Source: Deltaproteobacteria bacterium
GTDB lineage: Bacteria > Desulfobacterota > Binatia > Binatales > Binataceae
Length of the DNA: 36,253 nucleotides
Direction of reading: 5' to 3'
NCBI GenBank assembly: GCA_027317185.1
Contig: DAHVFB010000024.1
Span: forward strand, 1-36,253
Part shown: positions 16,954 to 25,295 of the stretch, piece by piece
How positions within the stretch are numbered: the stretch's first letter is position 1
Layout of the letters: every line of letters starts with the position of its first letter
Notes under the pieces: model-generated
Told to the model about the DNA's origin: nothing
Database searches by the model: none
The model's input: the letters and a program-made list of their open reading frames with translations, nothing else
Program-made: the position numbers and the translations under genes

Positions 16954-17214
16954 ATGGCTAAGCGGCGCACGCGCAAACGTAAATTCACGGCGCGACTATT
17001 TTTGATTCTTGCACTCGTGCTGATCATCGCCGGGTTCATCACCCGCCGCCTCATTCCGCCCTCTGGCCGGCGCGAGTTTCAGTTCGGTACCGCCACCCAT
17101 TCAGGCGGGCTGCAAGATCCTGCTTCGGTTGATCGCAACCAGCCCGCACGGGACAACCTCAATGATCGGGATCGCGAGGAACTCGACACGCTGATTCGAA
17201 GCAAAACGAGGTAG
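16954..17214 (+). CDS. Small single-pass membrane protein, unknown function
   Basis: An 86-residue protein with a strongly basic N-terminus (AKRRTRKRKFTARL), one transmembrane segment (about residues 15-31, LFLILALVLIIAGFITRR) and a polar tail ending DREELDTLIRSKTR. This is the layout of a single-pass inner-membrane protein with its N-terminus inside. I recognise no family. It is 3 nt upstream of the BtuF-like gene and very likely co-translated with it, so it may anchor or assist that protein. The upstream ATG at 16941 is closed by a stop after six codons; MAKRR is the only good start. Confidence 0.65.
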   Translation: MAKRRTRKRKFTARLFLILALVLIIAGFITRRLIPPSGRREFQFGTATHSGGLQDPASVDRNQPARDNLNDRDREELDTLIRSKTR

Positions 17215-17217
17215 CTG

Positions 17218-18066
17218 ATGGGCGAGGGCGTGCAGGTGCTCGACGATCTTGGGCTGCGGGTCGTATTGAGTGAACCCCCGCGGCGGATCGTGTCGCTCGT
17301 CCCGAGCTGGACCGAGACCTTGTTTGCGTTGGGGGTTGGCGATCACATCGCCGGCGTCACCCGCTTTTGCAGCGAGCCTGCGCGCGAGGTGGCTGCAATC
17401 GCGAAAGTCGGCGGCACGAAAGATCCCGCGCATGCGGCTATCGTGAAACTGGCGCCGGACCTGGTGATCGCCAATGCCGAGGAAAATCGCCGCGAAGACC
17501 TCGATCGAATTCGCGCCCATGGCGTGCCGGTATTCGTCACCTATCCCCGCACTGTGCCGGGGGTGGTCGAATCGGTGTTGCGGCTCGGCCAGGTGCTGTT
17601 CGCGGAAGCCGCGGCGGCCGCACTAGCACGCGAAATCGTCATGGCGGTGAGTGAAATTGAAGCCGGCCTTGGGGTTTGGATGAAACTGCGGCTGCGCGTC
17701 TTCTGTCCGATCTGGAAAAATCCCTGGATGTCATTCAACGCCGATACTTATGCGCATGACGTATTGCGGATGCTCGGCTTCAATAATGTGTTTGCTTCGG
17801 CCGGCGAGCGTTATCCGCGAGTCACACTGGAGCAGGCGCTGGATAAAAACCCTGACATTGTGCTGCTGCCCGACGAACCGTATGTATTCAAAGATCACGA
17901 CGTCCGTGAGCTTAAGGAACAATTGCCGGCCGCGCTCGCGCGGCGCGTGCTATTAGTGAGCGGTCGTGACCTGCACTGGTACGGCGTGCATATGGTGCAA
18001 GGCTTACGTGCGTTGAACGACTTGCTCGCCCGCGTACGCGCCTCCTCGGGCCTGGGTGGCGCCTGA
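17218..18066 (+). CDS. BtuF-like helical-backbone metal/corrinoid receptor without signal peptide
   Basis: A 282-residue protein of the periplasmic-binding family that carries cobalamin, heme or iron-siderophore (PF01497). Visible: PRRIVSLVPSWTETLFALGV at the first strand, VTRFCSEPA, VGGTKDPAHAAIVKLAPDLV, and the second lobe with PDIVLLPDEPYVF. No hydrophobic signal or lipobox is present: the start MGEGVQVLDDLGLRVV is preceded by GAGGTAG at good distance. No btuC/D-type permease or ATPase adjoins. It is therefore probably a cytoplasmic or otherwise orphan receptor rather than a transporter subunit, unless the small membrane protein just upstream tethers it. Confidence 0.8.
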   Translation: MGEGVQVLDDLGLRVVLSEPPRRIVSLVPSWTETLFALGVGDHIAGVTRFCSEPAREVAAIAKVGGTKDPAHAAIVKLAPDLVIANAEENRREDLDRIRAHGVPVFVTYPRTVPGVVESVLRLGQVLFAEAAAAALAREIVMAVSEIEAGLGVWMKLRLRVFCPIWKNPWMSFNADTYAHDVLRMLGFNNVFASAGERYPRVTLEQALDKNPDIVLLPDEPYVFKDHDVRELKEQLPAALARRVLLVSGRDLHWYGVHMVQGLRALNDLLARVRASSGLGGA

Positions 18067-18127
18067 ATCGTTCGCCCATAGGCAGGTAAGTCATGCTCGC
18101 ATTGGTTGAAATTTACGGGGGAATGAA

Positions 18128-19330
18128 ATGCCCGGACCACTCGATGGAATAAAAGTGCTCGACCTTACGCGGCTGGCGCCTGGACCTTTCTGCACCATGA
18201 TCCTGGCGGATCTCGGCGCGGAGGTGACGCGAGTCGAAGAGCCGGGACCGCCCGGCGGCCGGCGCGCGCAACAGGCAGGCAAGGCGGGCGTGAAACTGCC
18301 GGCCGGTGGCTTCGGCAGCTCGCCTTTCAACGCGCTCAATCGGAACAAGAAATCGATCGGTCTCAATCTGAAAAGCCCGGTCGGCAAACAGGTATTTATA
18401 CGCATGGCGCAACGCGCCGACGTCGTGGTCGAGGAGTTTAGGCCCGGCGTCGCGAAACGTCTCGGGATCGACTACGAAACGCTCTCGGGCCGCAATGCGA
18501 AGCTGATCTACTGCTCGGTAACCGGCTATGGGCAGAACGGCCCGTACCGCGACTTCACCGGGCACGATCTTAACTATATCGGCACCGCCGGCGTGCTCTC
18601 GATTCTCGGACGCAAGGGCGAACCGCCCACCATTCCGCATAACCTCCTTGCCGACTACGCCGGTGGCGGGATGCATGGCGCGATTGGCGTTCTCGCCGCG
18701 GTGATCGCACGGTACAGCACTGGGCGCGGCCAGTATGTCGACATTTCGATGCTCGACGGTACGATCGCGCTGCTGGCGCAGAGCTTCTCAACTTTCTTTG
18801 CGACCGGCAAAGCGCCGGTTCGCGGGGAAACCATGCTCGACGGCGCAATTCCGAATTACAATCTTTATCGCACCAGTGACGACAAGTACGTGACGATCGC
18901 CTCGCTGGAGCCGTGGTTCTTCGCCAATCTGTGCAAGGCCCTCGAGCGCGAGGATCTGATCGAACACGAATTCAATCCTGACAAGCGCGAAGAGATTGGA
19001 AATTTTCTGACGCAGACTTTCCGCACCAAAACCCGCGATGAATGGTTCGACTTCCTGAGCCAGCGCGACGTATGCGTAGGCCGCATGCTGGAGTTCGGTG
19101 AAGTCGCTTCCGACCCGCAGGTGAAGGCGCGCGGCATGGTCGTGGAACTCGACGGACCCGACGGGCGCAAAATCCCGCAGGTCGGGGTGTCGGTGAAGCT
19201 GTCGGCTACGCCGGGCGAAATAAGATCGTTGGCGCCGGCGCTCGGACAGCATACCGACGAAATCCTGGCCGCGCTGGGCTACACCCCCGAGACCATCGCC
19301 CAATGGCGCGCCGACGGCGCGATCAGATAG
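18128..19330 (+). CDS. Family III CoA-transferase (CaiB/BaiF)
   Basis: A 400-residue family III CoA-transferase, an interlaced-dimer enzyme that moves CoA between carboxylic acids through an aspartyl anhydride. Visible: PLDGIKVLDLTRLAPGPFC at the N-terminus, LGAEVTRVEEPG, the NRNKKSIGLNLKS strand, and VDISMLDGTIALLAQ (around residue 200), where the Asp of the LDG triplet is at the usual catalytic position. CVGRMLEFGEVASDPQVKAR near the end is also family-typical. GGGGGA lies just before the ATG. It is followed 32 nt later by an aminotransferase gene on the same strand, suggesting one operon. Substrate unknown. Confidence 0.92.
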   Translation: MPGPLDGIKVLDLTRLAPGPFCTMILADLGAEVTRVEEPGPPGGRRAQQAGKAGVKLPAGGFGSSPFNALNRNKKSIGLNLKSPVGKQVFIRMAQRADVVVEEFRPGVAKRLGIDYETLSGRNAKLIYCSVTGYGQNGPYRDFTGHDLNYIGTAGVLSILGRKGEPPTIPHNLLADYAGGGMHGAIGVLAAVIARYSTGRGQYVDISMLDGTIALLAQSFSTFFATGKAPVRGETMLDGAIPNYNLYRTSDDKYVTIASLEPWFFANLCKALEREDLIEHEFNPDKREEIGNFLTQTFRTKTRDEWFDFLSQRDVCVGRMLEFGEVASDPQVKARGMVVELDGPDGRKIPQVGVSVKLSATPGEIRSLAPALGQHTDEILAALGYTPETIAQWRADGAIR

Positions 19331-19362
19331 CTGCACAAGCTTTACCTGCAAGGGATCGATGC

Positions 19363-20685
19363 ATGCCGAATAACCAGGAGCCGCTGTTCTTTAAGAGTGC
19401 TTTCGATTTGTTAATCGATCGCGCGGAGGGCGCATATCTATACACTCGCGATGGCCGCAAAATTCTCGATGGCGGCGCCGGCGCGGTGGTGGTCCATATC
19501 GGCCAGGGACGCGAGGAGATGGCGCGCGTGGCGGCGGAAGTGGTCGGGCGTATCAACTATGTCGTGCCGCTGTTCGACTCCGCCGAGCGTACCCGTCTGG
19601 TCGATCGGCTGAAGCGATGGACTCCGCCGGGTCTCACACGCTTTTATTTCACCAGCGGCGGTTCCGAGGCGATCGAGGCGGCGCTCAAATTTTCATTGCT
19701 GTACCAGAAGACCAAAGGACGCCCGCGCCGCACGAAAATCATTTCGCGCCGCTTTTCCTATCATGGCAATACTCTGGCGGCGCTCTCGGCGGGCGATAAT
19801 CTGCGCCGCAAGGATTACGAGAGCGTGTTGCTCGACTGGCCCAAAATCGGACCTTGTTACTGTTACCGCTGTCCGTGGGGCAAGAGCTATCCGCAATGCG
19901 ATCTCGATTGCGCCAACGCGCTCGAAGACGAGATTCGTAAACAGGATCCCGAGACTGTAGCGGCCTTTATCGCCGAGCCGATGATGGGTTCGGCGGCCGG
20001 CGCGGTGCCGCCGGTCGAGGAGTACTGGCCGCGCCTGGCCGAGATCTGCCGCAAGTACGATGTGCTGTTGATCGCGGACGAAGTGATGACCGGCTTCGGC
20101 CGCACCGGACGGCGTTTCGCGGTCGATCACTGGAACGTCAAGCCCGATATCCTGGTGGGCGGCAAGGGCCTCACCGGCGGCTACATGCCGATGGGCATGA
20201 TCGCGGTAGATGCCGCGATGGTTGATGAATGTGAGGCGGTCGGCGCCGACTTCATGTTCTATACCTACAGCAATCATCCGTTGGCCTGCGCTTTGGCCGA
20301 CAAGACGCTCGAAATCATGGAGCGCGAACGGCTGGTCGAACGGGCTGCCGAGATTGGCGCGCGGCTGGGCGCCCGTCTGCGCGAAGAGCTGTCGGGCCAT
20401 CCGATGGTCGGCGACATCCGCGGATCGGGGCTGTTTTGGGGTATCGAGCTGGTGTGCGATCGGGCCAGTAAAAGCCCGTACTCATTTGACCGCGGGGTCA
20501 CCGGACGGGTGGTCAAAGCCGCGCTCAAGCGAGATTTGTTCGTGTACCCGTCACGGGGGATGGCCGGCGCTGCCGGTGGCGATGCGATCATGATTACGCC
20601 GCCGTTTATCATTGGCGATGAGGAGATTGCGTTCATCACCGACACGCTTCGCGCCACCCTCGACGAGGTGATGCCGACGCTATAG
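19363..20685 (+). CDS. Class III aminotransferase (PLP-dependent)
   Basis: A 440-residue PLP enzyme of aminotransferase class III, which moves amino groups from omega- or beta-amino acids or diamines. Visible: TSGGSEAIEAALKF (PLP phosphate-binding), ADEVMTGFGRTGRRF with Asp239, and LVGGKGLTGGYMPMG with Schiff-base Lys268. A cysteine-rich segment (PCYCYRCPWGKSYPQCDLDC, residues 164-183) has five cysteines and may bind a metal; similar segments occur in some class III members. ATG 19363 with AAGGGA ahead is chosen over the longer frame that overlaps the CoA-transferase. It probably shares an operon with that gene; the pair may act on one amino-acid-derived substrate. Confidence 0.92.
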   Translation: MPNNQEPLFFKSAFDLLIDRAEGAYLYTRDGRKILDGGAGAVVVHIGQGREEMARVAAEVVGRINYVVPLFDSAERTRLVDRLKRWTPPGLTRFYFTSGGSEAIEAALKFSLLYQKTKGRPRRTKIISRRFSYHGNTLAALSAGDNLRRKDYESVLLDWPKIGPCYCYRCPWGKSYPQCDLDCANALEDEIRKQDPETVAAFIAEPMMGSAAGAVPPVEEYWPRLAEICRKYDVLLIADEVMTGFGRTGRRFAVDHWNVKPDILVGGKGLTGGYMPMGMIAVDAAMVDECEAVGADFMFYTYSNHPLACALADKTLEIMERERLVERAAEIGARLGARLREELSGHPMVGDIRGSGLFWGIELVCDRASKSPYSFDRGVTGRVVKAALKRDLFVYPSRGMAGAAGGDAIMITPPFIIGDEEIAFITDTLRATLDEVMPTL

Positions 20686-20795
20686 GCGGGCAGTCGCGGA
20701 ACTCGGCGCGGGAGCCGATCATTTCCGGATCGAGAGCGTACATCTGCTATTTTGCTGATATCTTGGAAAGATGCTGAGCGGAACGGGCAAGCTGG

Positions 20796-21680
20796 ATGTC
20801 TGAGCAAATCATCGGACCGGCCTCTCATTATTTCTATTCGCAGCGCCTGAAGCTTCATTACGTGGATTGGGGTAATGAGGATCGTCCGCTCGCGATTCTG
20901 GTGCATGGCGGCCGCGATCATTGCCGCAACTGGGATTGGGTCGCGATGGAGCTGCGCGGCCATTTTCATCTCATCGCGCCCGACCTGCGCGGCCATGGCG
21001 ATTCCGACTGGTCGATCGGCGGCAGCTATTCGATGATCGACTACGTACTCGATCTGGCCCAGTTGATGAATGCCGCCGCTTCCGGTCCCGCGATTTTGAT
21101 CGGCCATTCGCTGGGCGGTGCGGTGGTGCTTCAGTACGCCGGTGCATTTCCCGAACGGGTACGCGCGGTGGTGGCGATCGAGGGGCTGGGACCGCCGCCG
21201 TCGATGATCGTCGAGAAGACCGCGCACGAGCGGATGCGCACCTGGATCGAGGAGATGCAGGCGCTGGCGCGGCGCAAGGGCCGCGAGTACCCGACGCTCG
21301 ATGCCGCGCTGCATCGGATGCGCGAAGCCAACCCGCATCTGAGCGTCGAGCAGGCGCGCCATCTGACCGTGCACGGCGTGCGTCGCAACGAGAACGGCGC
21401 GTTTTCATGGAAGTTCGACAATTACGTGCACGCCACCTCGCCCTATCTTTTCAATCTGAAGGACGCGAGCGAGATCTGGAGCCAAATCGGCAGCCCCTGC
21501 CTGTTGATTCGTGGCGATGAGTCGCAATGGGCGGGCGATCCTGAAGGCGACGGCCGGCTGGCGTTTTTTCGCGCCGCCGAATCGATCGTGATTCGCGGAG
21601 CCGGTCATTGGGTACATCACGATCGCCTGGCCGAGTTCATTCGCGCGGTTCGCGGTTTCCTCAAAGTCCAGGCGCCGTGA
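20796..21680 (+). CDS. Alpha/beta hydrolase
   Basis: A 294-residue alpha/beta-hydrolase-fold enzyme. The oxyanion segment ILVHGGRDHCRNWDWV is followed by LIAPDLRGHGDSDW, the nucleophile elbow ILIGHSLGGAVVL with the catalytic Ser, the acid candidate in LLIRGDESQW, and the catalytic His in IRGAGHWVHHDRL. The triad and the strand order are complete. There is no signal peptide, so it is cytoplasmic. Its stop (TGA) overlaps the GTG start of the ClC channel gene by 4 nt, suggesting coupled translation although the two proteins are unrelated. Likely an esterase, epoxide hydrolase-like or C-C hydrolase; the substrate cannot be told. Confidence 0.9.
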   Translation: MSEQIIGPASHYFYSQRLKLHYVDWGNEDRPLAILVHGGRDHCRNWDWVAMELRGHFHLIAPDLRGHGDSDWSIGGSYSMIDYVLDLAQLMNAAASGPAILIGHSLGGAVVLQYAGAFPERVRAVVAIEGLGPPPSMIVEKTAHERMRTWIEEMQALARRKGREYPTLDAALHRMREANPHLSVEQARHLTVHGVRRNENGAFSWKFDNYVHATSPYLFNLKDASEIWSQIGSPCLLIRGDESQWAGDPEGDGRLAFFRAAESIVIRGAGHWVHHDRLAEFIRAVRGFLKVQAP

Positions 21681-23740
21681 ATACGGATAACGTAAAAACC
21701 TCGCCTGGGCTTAGGCTGCTTTCATTTCTGCCGATTCGCGCAGATCAGTTCGAGTACATCGAATTGATCCTGCTGGCGGTGTTGGTCGGGGTGCTGAGCG
21801 CGCTGGGCAATCTCGGCTTCCGCGCCCTGATCAACCTGTTCTCATATGTATTTCGCGATCTCGAATGGCATGCGTTGGGAATCCGCCTGTATACCGTTCA
21901 CGCGTTGCTGATCCCGATTGTTCTGCTCTCCGGCGGAGTCGGTATATTGATCCTAAACTGGGGCTTTCCGGGCGACGTGCTGGGCTACGGCTTCCCGGCG
22001 TTTCTTGAGATGGTCAATCTCGGTAACGCCCGTATCAAACGCGTCTGGATAATCGTTAAGGCGATTGGCGCGGCGTTGTCGTTGGGGGCGGGAGCCTCGG
22101 TCGGCCGCGAAGGACCGATTGCGCAGATTGGCGGTGCGATCGGATCGGCGGTTGCGCAATTGCGCAGGCTTTCGGCCGAGCGCGCCAAGGTGCTGATTGC
22201 GGCCGGTGCCGGGGCGGGAATCGCAACCACCTTTAACGCGCCAATTGGCGGCCTGATGTTTGCGCAGGAAATCGTCCTGCTCAATCAGATCGAATTATCG
22301 AATCTGACGCTGTTGATTATTGCGACCATGAGCGCGGTGGTGACCGAGCGCGGACTGACCGGCAACGCGGCGGTCTTCATGCCGGCGCCGTTCGTGTTGC
22401 GCAGCTATTTCGAGATGATCACCTACGGTTTGATGGGTATCACGATCGGGATTATCGCTGCCGGTTACATCCGTTTTTTCCATCGCGTGGGAGATTTTTT
22501 CAATCATCTGAAACTGCCGGCGTGGGCGAAACTTGGCCTCGGTTTGTTGATCGTCGGGGTGGTCGCGATCCCATTTCCGCAGAATCTTTCCGACGGCTAT
22601 CCGCATATTAATAGCGCGCTGCAAGGTCACGACACGCTGACGCTGATGGGTACGCTGGCAGTGGCGAAATTTTTCACCAGCGCGATTTCGCTCGGATGTG
22701 GCGCGCCGGGTGGGGTCTTCGGCCCAATCTTTTTTATCGGCACGATGACCGGCGGCACGATGCAGCGCATGTTCGCGTACTTTATTCCGGGTTTCACCGG
22801 TCCGCGCGGTTCCTATGCGCTAATCGGCCTGGGCGCGTTTTTGAGCAGCGCCACCCATGCGCCACTGACCGCCTTATTTCTGCTGTTCGAGATGACGCAG
22901 GATTACCAGGTGGCGCTGCCCGCCATGATCACCGTTGTGATCTCGATGATCGTCGCCCGCGCGATCGAGCCTGAATCGATCGACACCTATGCTTTGGCGC
23001 GGGCCGGCAAGAGTCTGGAGATCGGCAAAGAGCGCTTGGTGCTCAGTCAGATTCCGGTCAGCGCCGTGATGGTCCACGATGCCGAGGTGATTAGCGAGAA
23101 CCGCGCGCTGGCCGAGGTGCTGCAGGTGGCGGGCGAGACCCCGCAGGCGATCCTTCCGGTGGTCAACAGCGAAGGTGACTTCTCCGGAATTATTGTCATA
23201 CGCCATCTGCTGGCGTTGCTGGTCGGCGGCAACGATCTGGGGCCGTTGGTCAACGCCTTCGATATCGCGTGGCGCAATCCGCCGATGGTCACCGCCGCCT
23301 CAAGCCTCGATGAGGCTACGCAACTGATGGAATATGAGGCGCTGGAGGAGCTGCCGGTGGTCGAGCGGGCCAATGGCGGGAAGTTCCTGGGCCTCGTCAC
23401 CCGCCGCGCGATCGCGCAGACCTTCAATCGGGTTAACGTGTCGCTCTCAACCCTGGCCACCCGCGATGCGAACATTTTCTGGGCCACCGGATATCGGGTT
23501 ACGCGGATTAGCGTGCCGACTCAGGCTGGCGGCCGAACCTTGCGCGAACTCGATCCGCGCGCGCGATTTTCGGTCAGTATCCTGGCCATGCGCGACTGCG
23601 ACGATCCGGATATGGGCTTTGTGCCGATCGCGGCGGATCGCCTGCTCAAGCCCGGCGATCTGCTGGTGGTGGCGGGCCGCCCATCGGGTTTGCGCCAGTT
23701 CGCGCGCGAACTCGAAGAGGCGCATAGCGATCAGGTCTGA
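21677..23740 (+). CDS. ClC chloride channel/transporter with CBS pair and C-terminal TrkA-C domain
   Basis: A 687-residue protein. The membrane part (about 27-435) carries the ClC motifs: GYGFP (103-107, normally GSGIP), GREGPIAQIGG with the gating Glu145, and GCGAPGGVFGP (340-350). A CBS-domain pair follows (about 460-585), then a TrkA-C/RCK-C module (about 608-680: TRISVPTQAGGRTLRELDPR and LLKPGDLLVVAG). It moves chloride or another anion; CBS domains usually sense adenine nucleotides. The start is GTG 21677 inside the GTGA overlap with the hydrolase gene; the ATG-like longer frame would run far into that gene. The extra TrkA-C domain is unusual among ClC proteins. It is convergent with the kinase gene, 13 bp apart. 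Confidence 0.9.
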   Translation: MNTDNVKTSPGLRLLSFLPIRADQFEYIELILLAVLVGVLSALGNLGFRALINLFSYVFRDLEWHALGIRLYTVHALLIPIVLLSGGVGILILNWGFPGDVLGYGFPAFLEMVNLGNARIKRVWIIVKAIGAALSLGAGASVGREGPIAQIGGAIGSAVAQLRRLSAERAKVLIAAGAGAGIATTFNAPIGGLMFAQEIVLLNQIELSNLTLLIIATMSAVVTERGLTGNAAVFMPAPFVLRSYFEMITYGLMGITIGIIAAGYIRFFHRVGDFFNHLKLPAWAKLGLGLLIVGVVAIPFPQNLSDGYPHINSALQGHDTLTLMGTLAVAKFFTSAISLGCGAPGGVFGPIFFIGTMTGGTMQRMFAYFIPGFTGPRGSYALIGLGAFLSSATHAPLTALFLLFEMTQDYQVALPAMITVVISMIVARAIEPESIDTYALARAGKSLEIGKERLVLSQIPVSAVMVHDAEVISENRALAEVLQVAGETPQAILPVVNSEGDFSGIIVIRHLLALLVGGNDLGPLVNAFDIAWRNPPMVTAASSLDEATQLMEYEALEELPVVERANGGKFLGLVTRRAIAQTFNRVNVSLSTLATRDANIFWATGYRVTRISVPTQAGGRTLRELDPRARFSVSILAMRDCDDPDMGFVPIAADRLLKPGDLLVVAGRPSGLRQFARELEEAHSDQV

Positions 23741-23753
23741 CCGCTGCGCCGGG

Positions 23754-25289
23754 TTACCAGGTGTTGTTGGCCACGGTCACGTGGTCTTCGAGCGAATAGA
23801 TGTTGCCCACCGTAAACACGATGGTCTGCACCATCACCCGGTCGGCCTGAGTCGGCACACTGCCCCAGAGCACGATAGTGTCGCCCTCGATCCTGAAGCG
23901 CACGTTCTTATAGCCCTGGAAATCGAGCGCCCGCCTGATCGCTCCCGCGCGTAAACTGGTGCCGGGATCCGATTCCGGTTCGCTGCCGCCATATGCCGGT
24001 GCGGCGGGTACGGAGCTGTCGCCAGGTCCGGGAAGGTTGTTCCATGAGGATAAATATGAGATCAGGCGCGTCACGAAAAAGGCGAAGGCGAAAATCGCGA
24101 TCAGAATCAAAATCGGGGTTTTGAAACTACGGCGCCGAAGTGGCGGGTACGCTGTATTAGGGTTCGTGCCGAGGTTGGGCAAAGATGCAGTTGCCGTATT
24201 CGGCCCATTAGCCACCTGCGACGGCTTCAGAACAATGTGCCGCAGGTCGGTGGCGCAGTACGAACAAAAGCGCGAGTCAGCCGGAATCGGCCGCCGGCAT
24301 CCGGGACAGGGAATCTCGCCTGCGCCGAGGATAGCCGTCATCGCGTCGGCAGCCTGCGGCGCGCTCGCTTGCGATGAGTTCGCCGGATGAGCTGGCGCGC
24401 CCAACGGCAATTTGAGTTGCGATCTGGGCTGAACCGAGGATGCAGCCGGCGGCGGTTGAATTGGTGCGGCGGCAATCGGTTGCGGCACGCCGTTTTTGAT
24501 CTCGGCCAGGCGGCGGCGGAACTCCTGTGCGGAAGCGACGCGCTTCTCGCTGTCATATTCCAGAGCTTGATCGATCAGCACCGCGAGCGCGGGTGAGATA
24601 GCGGGAGCCAGCGTTCGCAGCGGCGGAAAACTAAACGGCGGTTCGAGTGAGGGATCGCGGCCGCTGAGGCAGTGATGCATCGTGGCCCCGAGCGCGTAGA
24701 GATCCGAACACATCTCGATTTTGCCGCGATACTGCTCGGGCGGGGCATAACCCTGCGTGCCGATCATGGTGGCGTTGCTGAGCGGCTGGAAATGGCGCGC
24801 GATCCCGAAATCGATCAGCTTGGCCTGTCCCGATCGCGCAATCATGATGTTGCTCGGCTTGAGATCGCGATAGATCACCGGCGGACTCAGGCCGTGAAGA
24901 TAGACCAGCGTATCCAGCACCTGTATCGCAACCTCGATGACGCGCGGCTCCGGCAGCATGCCACCGTTGGCCTTTAGATCCTCTTCCAGCGTGTCGCCGT
25001 CGATAAACTCCATCACCAGGTAGTGATGGTTCCGTTCGCTGAAGTAGTCGAAGACCCGCGGAATATGTTCGTTGCTGAGCTGCGCGAGCATGTCCGCTTC
25101 GCGCTGAAAGGCCGCTGCCGCCTGACGCTGGAGATCGGGATTGGTGAGACTGTCGACCATCTCGGCCAGTGCGCAGCGGCGTGATGCGAGCCGCATATCC
25201 TCGGCGAGATAGACCAGTTTCATGCCGCCGCCGCCGAGCGGCCTGACGACCTTATAACGGCCGCCTACGATGGTATTGGGCGCGATCAT
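23754..25289 (-). CDS. Membrane-anchored Ser/Thr kinase with displaced (WNK-like) catalytic lysine; zinc ribbon and BON-like domain
   Basis: A 511-residue bacterial Hanks-type kinase. The kinase domain (about 10-265) has helix-C Glu64, catalytic YRDLKPSN (Asp142, Asn147) and DFG (160-162), all intact. The beta-3 VAIK lysine is replaced by Ala42 (CALAEM), while the glycine-rich loop reads GGGGMKLVY with Lys24 at the third-glycine position. Eukaryotic WNK kinases show the same arrangement. A Pro-rich linker follows, then a zinc ribbon (Cys328, Cys331, Cys342, Cys345), one transmembrane segment (391-413) and an exported BON-like domain (about 448-506). The Lys codon (AAA) and Ala codon (GCC) are clear in the DNA. 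It is the third gene of an operon with the zinc-ribbon and FHA proteins. Likely substrates include the FHA protein's partners, but this is inference. Confidence 0.88.
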   Translation of the reverse strand: MIAPNTIVGGRYKVVRPLGGGGMKLVYLAEDMRLASRRCALAEMVDSLTNPDLQRQAAAAFQREADMLAQLSNEHIPRVFDYFSERNHHYLVMEFIDGDTLEEDLKANGGMLPEPRVIEVAIQVLDTLVYLHGLSPPVIYRDLKPSNIMIARSGQAKLIDFGIARHFQPLSNATMIGTQGYAPPEQYRGKIEMCSDLYALGATMHHCLSGRDPSLEPPFSFPPLRTLAPAISPALAVLIDQALEYDSEKRVASAQEFRRRLAEIKNGVPQPIAAAPIQPPPAASSVQPRSQLKLPLGAPAHPANSSQASAPQAADAMTAILGAGEIPCPGCRRPIPADSRFCSYCATDLRHIVLKPSQVANGPNTATASLPNLGTNPNTAYPPLRRRSFKTPILILIAIFAFAFFVTRLISYLSSWNNLPGPGDSSVPAAPAYGGSEPESDPGTSLRAGAIRRALDFQGYKNVRFRIEGDTIVLWGSVPTQADRVMVQTIVFTVGNIYSLEDHVTVANNTW

Positions 25290-25295
25290 CGCGAA

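Noticed and set aside
20274-21374. Long open frame on the minus strand (366 codons)
   Set aside because: Overlaps the aminotransferase and hydrolase genes, both of which have intact catalytic motifs.
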